Origin: Mesorhizobium sp. 131-2-1
GTDB taxonomy: Bacteria > Pseudomonadota > Alphaproteobacteria > Rhizobiales > Rhizobiaceae
Direction of reading: 5' to 3'
Assembly: GCF_016756535.1 (NCBI RefSeq)
Contig: NZ_AP023247.1
Location: forward strand, 4,092,501 to 4,156,500
DNA: 64,000 nucleotides
The notes below the pieces were generated by a model, which saw nothing but the letters and a program-made list of their open reading frames with translations, ran no database searches and had not been told where the DNA came from. A program made the translations under genes and the position numbers. Below are positions 44,041-53,380 of this stretch, one piece after another. Each line of letters opens with the position of its first letter. Positions within the stretch are counted from its first letter, which is position 1.

Positions 44041-45045
44041 ATGAGCACGATCCACCAGCTCGAAACGGCCAGGCGGGGAAAATACGCCGCCCTGCTCGAC
44101 CCCGAGCTGTGGGACTACATCGACCAGGTCAATGCATGGTTTCCGCCCGAGATCGCGGCCCGGCCGATCGCGGAGCAACGGGCGGTCTATGATGCGATGT
44201 GCCGGGCTTTCCATCAGGGCTATCGGGCGGGGGTCTCGGCGAGCGACGGCCTAGTCGCCGCCTACGGCCGCGACATCGCGATCCGGCGCTACCGGATGGC
44301 CGACAAGGCGCCACAGGCGATTGTCGTTTATTATCATGGCGGCGGCTTCGTGCTCGGCAATCTCGACAGCCATGACGACATCTGCGCCGAGATCTGCGCC
44401 GCCACCGGCTTCGAGGTGGTCTCGGCCGACTACCGCCTGGCGCCGGAACATCTCCATCCCGCCGCCTTCGATGATGCGCTGGCGGTGTTCGAATGGGTGG
44501 CCGCGACGAGCGCGCTGCCGATCGTGCTGTGCGGCGAGAGCGCCGGCGGCAACCTCGCTGCGGCGGCCGCGCACGCGACTCGCCATCACCCTCGCCGCGC
44601 CCACGGACAGGTCCTGATCTATCCAGAACTCGGCGGCGACCAGACGGCGCGCTCCTATGTCGAGCATGCCGAGGCGCCGCTGCTCGGTGTCAGCGATATT
44701 GACTTCTACCGCCGGAGCCGCTCGGTGCCGGGCCAATCGCTCGACGACCCGACCTTCTCGCCGCTTCGCGACGGCGATGTCTCCGGCCTGCCGCCAACCT
44801 TCATCATCACCGCCGAATGCGATCCGCTGTCGTCCGACGGCGAGGCCTATCGCGACCGCATTGTAGCCGCCGGCGGCTCGGCCTGGTGGCAGGAGGAGCC
44901 GCGCCTCGTGCACAGTTTTCTCCGCGCCCGCAACAGCGTGCCGCGCGCGGCCGAGGCGTTCCTCGACATCCTCTCGGCGATCGCTTCCGTCACTGTGCTG
45001 GGCACCGGCGATGGGGCTCCAATCTCCCCCACATGGGGGAGATAG
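44041..45045 (+). CDS. Alpha/beta hydrolase (hormone-sensitive-lipase-like esterase)
   Basis: This 334-residue esterase of the HSL family has oxyanion motif YYHGGGFVLG, nucleophile elbow LCGESAGGNL, Asp in AECDPLSSDG and His in RLVHSFLRA, so the triad is complete. The ATG at 44041, with GGGAAG upstream, is preferred to a TTG at 44026. The last residues (GDGAPISPTWGR) are encoded by a family A mini-palindrome at 45022-45043, whose right arm supplies the TAG stop, so the native tail may have been altered. It is third in the M24 cluster. Confidence 0.9.
   Translation: MSTIHQLETARRGKYAALLDPELWDYIDQVNAWFPPEIAARPIAEQRAVYDAMCRAFHQGYRAGVSASDGLVAAYGRDIAIRRYRMADKAPQAIVVYYHGGGFVLGNLDSHDDICAEICAATGFEVVSADYRLAPEHLHPAAFDDALAVFEWVAATSALPIVLCGESAGGNLAAAAAHATRHHPRRAHGQVLIYPELGGDQTARSYVEHAEAPLLGVSDIDFYRRSRSVPGQSLDDPTFSPLRDGDVSGLPPTFIITAECDPLSSDGEAYRDRIVAAGGSAWWQEEPRLVHSFLRARNSVPRAAEAFLDILSAIASVTVLGTGDGAPISPTWGR
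45022..45043. repeat. Minimal family A palindrome at the esterase stop codon
   Basis: Arms ATCTCCCCC and GGGGGAGAT with a 4-nt loop match the inner hairpin of the family A repeats, without the rest of the element. It overlaps the last seven codons and stop of the esterase gene. Confidence 0.75.
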
Positions 45046-45208
45046 GCGCGCGACACTCCTGCGGAACAGCGCACAAGAACTGCGGAAAAGCGAACATTTC
45101 CCCGCGTAACCCAGCCCTATCATTCCCTCAAGACAACGGCGCCCCGGCGGTCGCATCCGCCCCCCGCAACGCAACCAGCCGGGGCACCCAACGACAGAGG
45201 GAACGACG

Positions 45209-46849
45209 ATGAAATACATGCTGACCGACAGAAAACTGCACCCGCGGGCAAGGCCGATTGCCGACGATTTCAGGAAGGGCGGCATCAGCCGGCGCGAATA
45301 TCTGGCCATCATGGCCGGCTTCGGCGTCAGCGCCGCCGGCGCGCTGGCGCTGGGCGGGCTCAACCCCTCGCCTGCTCGCGCCGAGGAGCCGAAAAAGGGC
45401 GGCATCCTGCGCGTCGCCATGAACGTCAAGGGTTTTAAGGATCCGCGCACTTTCGACGGCGTCGAGATGTCCAACGTGGCGCGCCACTGCAACGAATATC
45501 TGGTGCGCTGGAACACCGACTTCAGCTTCGAGCCATGGCTGCTGGAGAGCTGGGAAACCAGCGATGACGCCAGGACGATAACGTTGCATGTGCGCAAGGG
45601 CATCGCCTGGTCGAACGGCGACACTTTCAACGCCGACGACGTGATCCACAATCTCACCCGCTGGTGCGATGCTTCCGTCGCCGGCAATTCGGTCGCCGCC
45701 CGCATGGGCGCGCTGGTCAATGCCGACACCAAGAAGCCGGTCGACGGCGGCATCGAGAAGGTCGACGACTTCACCGTCAGGCTCAATCTGCCGAAGCCCG
45801 ACATCTCGCTGATCGCCGGCATGGCCGACTATCCGGCGCTGATCATGCACCGCTCCTACGAAGGCGACGGCGACCCGAAGAAGGCGTTGGCCATCACCAC
45901 CGGCCCCTGCGAGCTGGTGAGCTGGGATGCCGAGACGGGCGCCGAAGTGAAGCGCAAGGACAAGCCGTGGTGGAAGGGCGAGTTCCATCTCGACGGCATC
46001 AAATGGGTCGATTACGGCTCCGATCCAAACGCCATGCTTTCGGCCTTCGAATCCGGCGAGATCGACACCGACCACGAGACCGCCTCCGACGCCGTCTCGC
46101 AGACCGACAAGATGGGGCTCGAAAATTCCGAGATCGCCACCGGCTCGACCATCGTTGCCCGCTTCAACGTCGGCAACGCGCCCTATGACGACGTCAAGGT
46201 GCGCCGCGCCGCCCAGCTTTCGGTCGACAATGCCGCCGTGCTGAAGCTTGGCCTCGACGGCAGAGGGAGGCCGGCCGACAACCACCATGTCGGCCCGATG
46301 CATCCCGAATTTGCCGATATCGGTCCAGCCAAACGCGACGTGGATGGGGCAAAGAAGCTGCTTGCCGAGGCCGGCAAGGCCGATCACGAGTTCGACCTGA
46401 TCTCCGTCGATGTCGAATGGCAAAAGAGTACCGGCGACGCGATCGCCGCGCAGATGCGCGAGGCGGGTCTCAAGATCAAACGCACCGTGCTGCCGGCGGC
46501 GACCTTCTGGAACGACTGGAGCAAATACCCCTTCTCCTGCACCGAGTGGCTGGGACGGCCACTCGGCGTCCAGGTGCTGGCGCTGGCTTACAAATCGGGT
46601 GCCGCCTGGAACGAAAGCGCTTATGCGAACAAGGAGTTCGACGAGCTTCTCGACAAGGCGCTGGCGATGCCCGACGCTGCCCAGCGCAAGGAGATCATGG
46701 CCAAGATCGAAGAAAATCTGCGCCAATCCGGCATCATCATCCAGCCCTACTGGCGCTCGGTCTATCGCACCTATCGCAAGGGTGTGCATGGCTGCGAGCA
46801 GCACCAGTCGCTCGAGCAGCATTTTGAAAAGGTCTGGCTGGAGAGCTGA
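45209..46849 (+). CDS. ABC transporter substrate-binding protein, family 5 (peptide/opine type)
   Basis: This 546-residue periplasmic binding protein of the DppA/OppA class has a twin-arginine signal ([19 protein letters not shown]...ARA). Family blocks are [47 protein letters not shown] and a C-terminal [18 protein letters not shown]. The ATG has GAGGGAA upstream. It follows the esterase, but no permease or ATPase genes follow it, which is unusual for this class. It would need to use transport subunits encoded elsewhere. Ligand is unknown; cluster context suggests an amino-acid derivative or amide. Confidence 0.92.
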   Translation: MKYMLTDRKLHPRARPIADDFRKGGISRREYLAIMAGFGVSAAGALALGGLNPSPARAEEPKKGGILRVAMNVKGFKDPRTFDGVEMSNVARHCNEYLVRWNTDFSFEPWLLESWETSDDARTITLHVRKGIAWSNGDTFNADDVIHNLTRWCDASVAGNSVAARMGALVNADTKKPVDGGIEKVDDFTVRLNLPKPDISLIAGMADYPALIMHRSYEGDGDPKKALAITTGPCELVSWDAETGAEVKRKDKPWWKGEFHLDGIKWVDYGSDPNAMLSAFESGEIDTDHETASDAVSQTDKMGLENSEIATGSTIVARFNVGNAPYDDVKVRRAAQLSVDNAAVLKLGLDGRGRPADNHHVGPMHPEFADIGPAKRDVDGAKKLLAEAGKADHEFDLISVDVEWQKSTGDAIAAQMREAGLKIKRTVLPAATFWNDWSKYPFSCTEWLGRPLGVQVLALAYKSGAAWNESAYANKEFDELLDKALAMPDAAQRKEIMAKIEENLRQSGIIIQPYWRSVYRTYRKGVHGCEQHQSLEQHFEKVWLES

Positions 46850-46991
46850 TCCCTCCCAAGGTGGCGACCCTCGGCCGGCGTGGCTCAACAGAGCCGCGCC
46901 GGCCGTTGCCATGCATGCGTATTCATCCCAGATTGAGCGCGAACCCGGCTCGGGGTTTCCTCCCGCCGGCAAGAGCGAGAATCCGTCAGGC

Positions 46992-48677
46992 ATGGATCAG
47001 TTCGACCTCGGCACCTACCGGCGCCCCATCTCTACCCGCTCGGCGGAGACGCAGCGCTGGTTCGATATCGGCCTGAACTGGTGCTACGGCTTCAACCACG
47101 AGGAAGGCACTAAGTGCTTCGCGAAAGCTCTGGAGTCGGATCCTGACTGCGCCTTCGTGCATTGGGGCATCGCCTATGCCGCCGGCCCTTTCTACAACCT
47201 GACCTGGAAGGAGCATGGCGAGGCCGAGGCCGACAGGGCCACAAGGCTCTGCTGCGATCATGTCCAGCTCGCGCTCGCCAGCAGCGCGCAGGCCAGCGCG
47301 GTGGAGCGGCGACTGATCGAGGCGCTGGCCGTGCGCTTCCAGAAACCGCACCGCGTGGCGCCAGCGGAATTCTCGCAGTGGGATGACGCCTATGCCGCAG
47401 CGATGCGCGAGGTCTATCGCGACTTCCCGAACGACCATGACGTGATGGCGCTCACCGTCGAGGCGCTGATGATGCGCACGGTCAGGCGGCTGTGGGATTT
47501 GAAGACCGGCAAGCCGGCGCCGAACTCCGACGTGCTGGAGGCGCTGGACGTCTGCGAGCGCGCGATCCGGATGTCGGACGAAGCAGGCACGACACCTCAT
47601 CCGGCGATCCTGCATCTGCACATCCACCTGCTCGAAATGTCGACGCAGCCGGAGCGCGGCATACGCTCGGCCGAACGCTTGGGCACGATGTGTCCCGATG
47701 CCGGTCACATGAACCACATGCCCGGCCATATTTACGTGCTGTGCGGCGACTATGAGAAAGCGAAGCTTGCCAGCGAGAAGGCGGTACGCGCCAACGACTT
47801 CTATCTCGCCTATGCCGGCGAGACGACCTACTACCTGCTCGGCTGCTGCCACGACCTGCATCTGATGATGTTCACCTGCATGTTCCTCGGCCAATACGAG
47901 CCGGCGCTGTGGGCGGCGGACAAGGTGCGCAGCCTGGTGACACGCGATGTGGTGAGCATTCCCGACCGGCCGAAGCTGACGCAGACGGTGGAAGGCTACC
48001 ACGCCATGAAATCGCATGTGCAGGTGCGCTTCGGCCGCTGGCGCGAGATCATCGACGAGCCGATGGCGGGCGAGCCCGATCTCTATGTGCTGACGACGGC
48101 CATGCAGCACTACGCCAAGGGTGTCGCGCATGCGGCGCTGCGAGAATTCGCGGCGGCCGAACGAGAGCGCGAGCGCTTCCACATGCATATGAGCCGCATC
48201 CCGCCGGAGCGGCGCTTTCTCAGCAATCCGACGCGGGCTTCGCTCGCCGTCGGCGCCGCCCTGCTCGACGGCGAGCTTGCCTATCACCAGGGCCGGCACG
48301 ACGAGGCCTATGTTCATCTGCGGCGTGCGGTCGAGCTCGACGACAACCTCTCCTACACCGAGCCCTGGGCTTGGATGCATCCGCCACGCCACGCGTTGGC
48401 GGCGCTGCTTCTCGACCGGGGCCATGCCGAGGAAGCCGAGCAAGTCTATCGCGACGACCTGGGCTTGAGCGGCGCGGTGCAGCGCTGCGCCCAGCATCCG
48501 GACAATGTCTGGGCGCTGCATGGGCTTGTCGAATGCCTGAAGCGGCGCGGCGAGACCGACGAACTGCCCGGGTTCAAAGCCAGGCTCGCCGCGGCGTTGG
48601 CAAAGACCGACGTGCCGATCACTTCGTCCTGCCTGTGCCGGACAGGCGCGCGGTCAGGGCAGAGCTGCTGCCACTGA
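46992..48677 (+). CDS. TPR-repeat protein with conserved histidine motif
   Basis: This 561-residue soluble protein consists of helical repeats beginning TRSAETQRWFDIGLNWCYGFNHEEGTKCFAKAL. The central segment has HPAILHLHIHLLEMS and, about 30 residues later, AGHMNHMPGHIYVLCGDY. Clustered histidines at this place are a hallmark of a widespread TPR family of unknown function and could bind a metal. The start is uncertain: ATG at 46992 is chosen because it begins the recognisable repeat, with an upstream ATG at 46911 possible; neither has a strong ribosome site. The C-terminus has several cysteines (SSCLCRTG, SCCH). It follows the solute-binding protein gene. Confidence 0.82.
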   Translation: MDQFDLGTYRRPISTRSAETQRWFDIGLNWCYGFNHEEGTKCFAKALESDPDCAFVHWGIAYAAGPFYNLTWKEHGEAEADRATRLCCDHVQLALASSAQASAVERRLIEALAVRFQKPHRVAPAEFSQWDDAYAAAMREVYRDFPNDHDVMALTVEALMMRTVRRLWDLKTGKPAPNSDVLEALDVCERAIRMSDEAGTTPHPAILHLHIHLLEMSTQPERGIRSAERLGTMCPDAGHMNHMPGHIYVLCGDYEKAKLASEKAVRANDFYLAYAGETTYYLLGCCHDLHLMMFTCMFLGQYEPALWAADKVRSLVTRDVVSIPDRPKLTQTVEGYHAMKSHVQVRFGRWREIIDEPMAGEPDLYVLTTAMQHYAKGVAHAALREFAAAERERERFHMHMSRIPPERRFLSNPTRASLAVGAALLDGELAYHQGRHDEAYVHLRRAVELDDNLSYTEPWAWMHPPRHALAALLLDRGHAEEAEQVYRDDLGLSGAVQRCAQHPDNVWALHGLVECLKRRGETDELPGFKARLAAALAKTDVPITSSCLCRTGARSGQSCCH

Positions 48678-48754
48678 ACATGGCCCTCTGTGCGCCACCA
48701 CCGATCTCGCGTAGACAGTCTTGACCCAAGCTGGCCTGCGACGTGAGGACCCCC

Positions 48755-49588
48755 ATGCGATTGCTGCTAAGTAGTCTCTTCGTCGGCCTCGCAGCCGTCA
48801 GCCTGTCGCCCAGTCGGGCCGCGGCCGACGATTGCGGCGATGCGGCCGCACTGGTGCAACTGGCCTATCCCAAGGCCCAGAAGAGCGCCGACGGCAAATC
48901 GTTCACGCTCGAAACCCATACCAGCATCGCCCTGACGCTGCCGGAAGGCGACAATTCGTTCGGTCTGGTCTGCAAGATCTGGCCCGCCCATGACGACGTG
49001 CTGCTGGTCGCGGTGCCGCTGATCGACAGCGCCAAGTCCAGCGACGGCGAGCATGTCGGCGATATCGAGCTCCTGGTCTTCGACATGAACAGCTCGCAGG
49101 TGCGCCAGCGCCTGCTCCAGCCCGGGCTGCTGAACGATGACGCCATCGCCATCCGCAAGATCGAATTCGATACCGGCCGCTACAGGCTGGCCTCCGATGT
49201 CACCGCCTTCGGCCTGCGCATCGAAATGGCGAACCATTCGCAGCCCAATCCCTTCCGTGAAACCGACTTCCGGCTCTATGCCCTCACCCGCGATGCGCTT
49301 CGCCTGGTGCTCGACGGCCTCGTCGTCGACAGTTTTGGCGGCGAAGGCGACGCCAGTTGCGCCGGATCCTTTCATTCCAGCCAGGCCAGCCTGTCGATGA
49401 GATCGGCGAGCCACCACGGTTATCACGACATCAACGTGCGCGACCGGATGAATACCGACGAGCCCTCCCCCGACAAGGACGGCGAGTGCCAGTCCCATCC
49501 CGGCAAGCCGGTGAAGCAGACCTACCGGCTCCGCTATGACGGCAGCCGCTATCCGGTTCCGGCGGCGCTCAAGGCCCTGGGGCCGTGA
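48755..49588 (+). CDS. Exported hypothetical protein
   Basis: This 277-residue protein has a signal peptide (MRLLLSSLFVGLAAVSLSPSRAAA) and a soluble mature part rich in beta structure. Cys residues in DDCGDAA, LVCKIWP, ASCAGSF and GECQSHP could form two disulfides. I do not recognise a family. The ATG at 48755 has GAGGA 6-7 nt upstream; a GTG at 48743 is the alternative. It is probably periplasmic. It sits between the TPR gene and the second cysteine hydrolase without evidence of cotranscription with the latter. Confidence 0.7.
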   Translation: MRLLLSSLFVGLAAVSLSPSRAAADDCGDAAALVQLAYPKAQKSADGKSFTLETHTSIALTLPEGDNSFGLVCKIWPAHDDVLLVAVPLIDSAKSSDGEHVGDIELLVFDMNSSQVRQRLLQPGLLNDDAIAIRKIEFDTGRYRLASDVTAFGLRIEMANHSQPNPFRETDFRLYALTRDALRLVLDGLVVDSFGGEGDASCAGSFHSSQASLSMRSASHHGYHDINVRDRMNTDEPSPDKDGECQSHPGKPVKQTYRLRYDGSRYPVPAALKALGP

Positions 49589-49653
49589 GAAGGCCATTTG
49601 CGTCCTTGCCGCAAGGATTCGTCCGGGAATAAGGTTTCACAGGACCAGAAAGC

Positions 49654-50301
49654 ATGACGCAGACACTGCCGAAACGAAACGAGGCCTTCCGCGCCGGCGA
49701 GACCGCGCTGCTCCTGGTCGACATGCAGCGCGTCTGGCTGGAGCCCGGTGCCGATCCCTCGCATCCCGAACGCGGCCCGGACCATTATTTCTACCGGCAG
49801 ACCGCCAGGCAGACGATCCCCAACCAGGAGCGCCTGCTGGCCGCCGCCCGCGCCAACGGCGTCGAGGTCGTCCACACCATCATCCAGAGCCTGACCGAGG
49901 ACGGCCGCGACTGCTCGCTCGACCACAAGCTGACGCCGATCCATATCGCGCCCAGCCGACCGGAAGGACTGCCGGTGCCGTCGCTGGCGCCGGTCGGCGA
50001 CGAGATCATGCTGCCCAAGACCTCGTCGGGCGTATTCAACTCGACCAACATCGACTATGTGCTGAAGAACCTCGGCGTGCGCTATCTCGTCGTCGTCGGC
50101 ATCATGACCGACCAGTGCGTCGACATGGCGGTGCGCGACGCCGCCGACCGCGGCTACCTCGTCACCTGCGTCTCGGATGCCTGCGCCACCGCCACGCCGG
50201 AGCGCCATGACGGCGCGCTGAAAGCCTTCGGCGGCTATTGCTGGATCACTGATACGGACACCGTCGTGGCCCGCTTCGAGGCGCTGGGGAAAGCCGCATG
50301 A
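49654..50301 (+). CDS. Cysteine hydrolase (isochorismatase-like family), second copy
   Basis: This 215-residue amidohydrolase has triad residues Asp in LLLVDMQRVW, Lys in MLPKTSSGVF and Cys in MTDQCVDMAVRDAADRGY. It shares family but little close sequence with the one at 43352, so it probably has a different substrate, of the N-carbamoyl or ureide type by family precedent. It overlaps the glutamine-synthetase-like gene by 4 bp. The two and the following amidohydrolase form a tightly coupled three-gene operon. Confidence 0.9.
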   Translation: MTQTLPKRNEAFRAGETALLLVDMQRVWLEPGADPSHPERGPDHYFYRQTARQTIPNQERLLAAARANGVEVVHTIIQSLTEDGRDCSLDHKLTPIHIAPSRPEGLPVPSLAPVGDEIMLPKTSSGVFNSTNIDYVLKNLGVRYLVVVGIMTDQCVDMAVRDAADRGYLVTCVSDACATATPERHDGALKAFGGYCWITDTDTVVARFEALGKAA

Positions 50302-51620
50302 ACACGCCGGCCGAATCGCTCGTCGCCGTCGTCACCACCGACCTTTCGGCCATCACGCGCGGCCGCTCGGTGGTGGAAAGCAAGCTGCAGAAGATCAGCG
50401 CCACCGGCGTCGGCTGGCTGCAGGCCAATCTGTCGCTGACCCCGTTCAACTCCATCGTCAGCCCCAACCCGTGGGGATCGTCTGGCGATCTGAGATTGCT
50501 GCCGGACCTCAACGCGCGCTTCCGCACCACCCGCACCGGCTCGGCGACCGCCTTCGACATGATCTGCGGCAACCTCGTCGAACTCGACGGCAGCCCGTGG
50601 CTCGGCTGCACGCGGATCATGCTGAAGGACGCGCTGGCCGAACTGAAGGCCGCGACCGGGCTGTCGGTCACCGCCGCCTTCGAGCACGAGTTCCACATCG
50701 CCGACGCCGACTTCGCGCCGAGCCATTCGATGTCGTTCGCAGCACTGCGTCGCGCCGACCCGTTCGCCGCCAATCTGATGGCGGCGCTGGAGGAAGCGGG
50801 CGTTGCGCCGGAGGTGGTGATCGCCGAATTCGGCAACGAGCAGTTCGAGGTGACGCATGAGCCGGCCGACGCGCTGACCGCCGCCGACCGCGCGGTCGCC
50901 ATCCGCGAGATCACGCGCGAGGTGGCGCGCGTGGCCGGCTGGCGCGCCTCCTTCACCCCGAAGGCGGCCCCCGACGCCGTCGGCAACGGCGTCCACATTC
51001 ATTTCAGCTTCATCGACGAGGCCGGCAAGCCGGCGGCCTACGATGCGGAGCGGCCGGGCGGGCTTTCCGAACAGGCCGGCGCCTTCTGCGCCGGCGTGCT
51101 GCGGCATCTGCCGGCTATCACCGCCATCACCGCGGCGAGCGTGCCATCCTACTACCGGCTGAAGCCGCACAGCTGGAGCTCGTCGTACACCTGGCTCGCC
51201 GACCGCGACCGCGAGGCATCGCTGCGCATCTGCCCAACGGCGACGATAGGCGGGCGCAATCCGGCGCGGCAGTACAACATCGAATACCGGGCGGCGGACG
51301 CCACCGGCAATCCCTATCTGTCGCTGGCGGCGATCGTGCGCGCCGGCCTAGAGGGGCTGAAGGCCAGGCTGCCGTCGCCTCTTTTGGTCACCGGCGACCC
51401 GACCGAGATGAGCGAGGCCGAGCGCGCCAGGCTCGGCCTGGTGCGGCTGCCGGAAACGCTGCCGGCGGCGGTCGACGCCTTCACCACTGACAGCACCGTC
51501 ACCGGATGGTTCGCACCGCTCTTCGTCGAGACCTTTGTCGGCCTGAAGCGCCATGAGAGCGAGCGCCTTGCCGGCCTCGATCCGGTCGCCGTCTGCGATC
51601 TCTACCGGACGCTCTATTGA
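50298..51620 (+). CDS. Glutamine-synthetase-family ligase
   Basis: This 440-residue enzyme of the GlnA-like fold is likely a gamma-glutamyl-amine or related ligase rather than housekeeping GlnA. Active-site blocks are AAFEHEFHI, EFGNEQFEVTHEPADAL, NGVHIHFSF, SYYRLKPHSWS and NIEYRAADATGNPYLSLAA. The regulatory adenylylation Tyr region of GlnA is not evident. It is joined by 4-bp overlaps to the cysteine hydrolase before it and the N-formylglutamate-amidohydrolase-like gene after it. Together they suggest conjugation and release steps on a glutamyl compound (inference). Confidence 0.85.
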   Translation: MNTPAESLVAVVTTDLSAITRGRSVVESKLQKISATGVGWLQANLSLTPFNSIVSPNPWGSSGDLRLLPDLNARFRTTRTGSATAFDMICGNLVELDGSPWLGCTRIMLKDALAELKAATGLSVTAAFEHEFHIADADFAPSHSMSFAALRRADPFAANLMAALEEAGVAPEVVIAEFGNEQFEVTHEPADALTAADRAVAIREITREVARVAGWRASFTPKAAPDAVGNGVHIHFSFIDEAGKPAAYDAERPGGLSEQAGAFCAGVLRHLPAITAITAASVPSYYRLKPHSWSSSYTWLADRDREASLRICPTATIGGRNPARQYNIEYRAADATGNPYLSLAAIVRAGLEGLKARLPSPLLVTGDPTEMSEAERARLGLVRLPETLPAAVDAFTTDSTVTGWFAPLFVETFVGLKRHESERLAGLDPVAVCDLYRTLY

Positions 51621-52390
51621 TGACGCTTCAGCATGAAAGCAGGCCCGGAAGCGATTGGCCGGCGGCCGTCGAGGTGCTCAACGAACAGGGGCCGTCGGAC
51701 ATCGTGCTTCTGTGCGAGCATGCGTCCAACCATATCCCGGCCGAATACCGCCAGCTCGGCCTGGACGGCAGCCATCTCACGCGACACATCGCCTGGGATA
51801 TCGGCGCCGCCGGGGTGACGCGGCTAATGTCGGGCCTGCTCGATGCGCCGGCCTTCCTCGGCGGCTATTCGCGGCTGCTGATCGACCTCAACCGGCCGCT
51901 GGGCAGCAGCACCAGCATCCCAGTTCTGTCCGAGGCGACCGAGATCCCCGGCAATGTCAGGCTCGATGCGGCGGAACGGGCGCGGCGCGCCGAGATCATG
52001 TTCACGCCGTTCCATGACCGGGTGGCGGCGCATCTCGACAGCCGCATCGGCGACGGCAGGCCGACGCGGATCGTCACCATCCACTCCTTCACGCCGGTTT
52101 TCCTCGAGGCGTCGCGGCCCTGGCATGCCGGCGTGCTCTACAGCCAGGCCGGCGATTTCGGCGAGGCGATCCTCGCCGGGCTCGGCCGCGACGGCACACT
52201 CAATGTCGCGGCCAACGTGCCCTATCTCATCGGTCGCGAGGACGACTATGCCGTGCCTGTCCATGGCGACGATCGCGGCATTCCGGCCGTGCTGATCGAG
52301 ATCCGGCAGGACCTGCTGGCTGACCGCCAGGCCATCGAGGCCTGGGCCAGGCGGCTCACCGCCGCGCTGCAGGCCGAGCAGGCGGCCTGA
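51617..52390 (+). CDS. N-formylglutamate amidohydrolase family protein
   Basis: This 257-residue zinc-dependent amidohydrolase of the N-formylglutamate deformylase type shows VLLCEHASNHIP, DIGAAGVTRLMS, YSRLLIDLNRP, TIHSFTPVF and VPVHGDDRGIPAVLIEIRQDLL. The Glu and His residues of these blocks are the probable metal and catalytic residues. In histidine degradation HutG makes glutamate and formate, but no hut genes are near, and the operon with a cysteine hydrolase and GS-like ligase implies a related glutamyl or formyl substrate. It is last in its operon. Confidence 0.88.
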   Translation: MMTLQHESRPGSDWPAAVEVLNEQGPSDIVLLCEHASNHIPAEYRQLGLDGSHLTRHIAWDIGAAGVTRLMSGLLDAPAFLGGYSRLLIDLNRPLGSSTSIPVLSEATEIPGNVRLDAAERARRAEIMFTPFHDRVAAHLDSRIGDGRPTRIVTIHSFTPVFLEASRPWHAGVLYSQAGDFGEAILAGLGRDGTLNVAANVPYLIGREDDYAVPVHGDDRGIPAVLIEIRQDLLADRQAIEAWARRLTAALQAEQAA

Positions 52391-52452
52391 TGCGCGACGA
52401 CGCCGACGTCGCCGGCTTCATGATGTTGCGAACACGGCGACCACCTTCTCCG

Positions 52453-53235
52453 CTACGAGAAGATCTCCGCCAGCTCCTCGACGCTGGTGCCTTCCTTGAC
52501 CTGGCGCAGTTCGATGTAGCCGACCGCCGTGGCTGTCGACATCACCATCGAGACCACGCTTTGCACCAGCGCAGCCAGAATGGCGGCAAGGATTCCGTGG
52601 AAGAAGACGACAACCACCGCCGCGACCGACTGGATCACCATGGCTATGATGAAGAGGATCACGAACAGCCCGAACAGCGCCCAGCAGCTGCCCTTGGTCA
52701 GCACACGGCTGCGCGACATCGAGCCGAAGACACCGAGCCGCTCCTGGATCAGGACCGGCACCGCCACAGACCAGCCGAGCCAAAGGATGATGCCGGGAAC
52801 GAGCAGAGCGAGAGCGGCAAGGCCCGCGCCAAGACCCACCAGAATGCCGATCCCCAGGGTCGGCAGCAGATAGCGTATCGCTATCGTGATGCAATCGCCG
52901 AAGGAGGGTGACTTGCCGTTAAGGTCCTCGACGGTTGCCCTTACAAGCGCCGACTGAAGCAGCAGCCCGCAGATGAAGGATACCAGTCCGGCGACGATAC
53001 TGACCCAGGAATTGCGCAACATCGCTTCGGGATCGGCCGCCGCGCCGGGATCCGTCTGCAGCATCACGTCCACACGCGATTCGGTCCAAAGCTGCGCGAC
53101 AAGCGCCGGCAAGCCGGAGAACAGCGCTGCAAGACCAACATAAAGTCCAATGTTGCGGCCGATCACGGAAAAGGTGTTGTTGAACACCCTGCCGATCTGG
53201 AATTTCTCAGGCCGTGTCAGTGTCGTTGAAGTCAT
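52453..53235 (-). CDS. Hypothetical membrane protein, six-helix type
   Basis: This 260-residue integral membrane protein has about six helices with long hydrophobic segments (LYVGLAALFSGLPALVAQL, GIGILVGLGAGLAALALLVPGIILWL) and the soluble pattern SRSRVLTKGSCWALFGLF before the last helices. It resembles the glycerophosphoryl-diester-phosphodiesterase membrane-domain-like (YciC/DUF975) group, judged from memory. The ATG at 53233-53235 has AAGGGGG upstream. It is divergent from the MoxR cluster and may belong with it functionally. Confidence 0.72.
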   Translation of the reverse strand: MTSTTLTRPEKFQIGRVFNNTFSVIGRNIGLYVGLAALFSGLPALVAQLWTESRVDVMLQTDPGAAADPEAMLRNSWVSIVAGLVSFICGLLLQSALVRATVEDLNGKSPSFGDCITIAIRYLLPTLGIGILVGLGAGLAALALLVPGIILWLGWSVAVPVLIQERLGVFGSMSRSRVLTKGSCWALFGLFVILFIIAMVIQSVAAVVVVFFHGILAAILAALVQSVVSMVMSTATAVGYIELRQVKEGTSVEELAEIFS

Positions 53236-53380
53236 AAGGCACCCCCTTAACCACCACCGCATAATGGCTGGTTCTCACGATAGTAAATGTGACAAGATTA
53301 ACAGTTGGCGTCCAGCCTACTTGCAATTGTCTTGCCGCATTGCCAGTGTCGGCGCCGCGGGTTTGCAGGGGAGCGAATGG

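Noticed and set aside
46410..46991. Long N-terminal extension of the TPR protein
   Set aside because: It overlaps the 3' end of the solute-binding protein gene in another frame and has no TPR or other sense.
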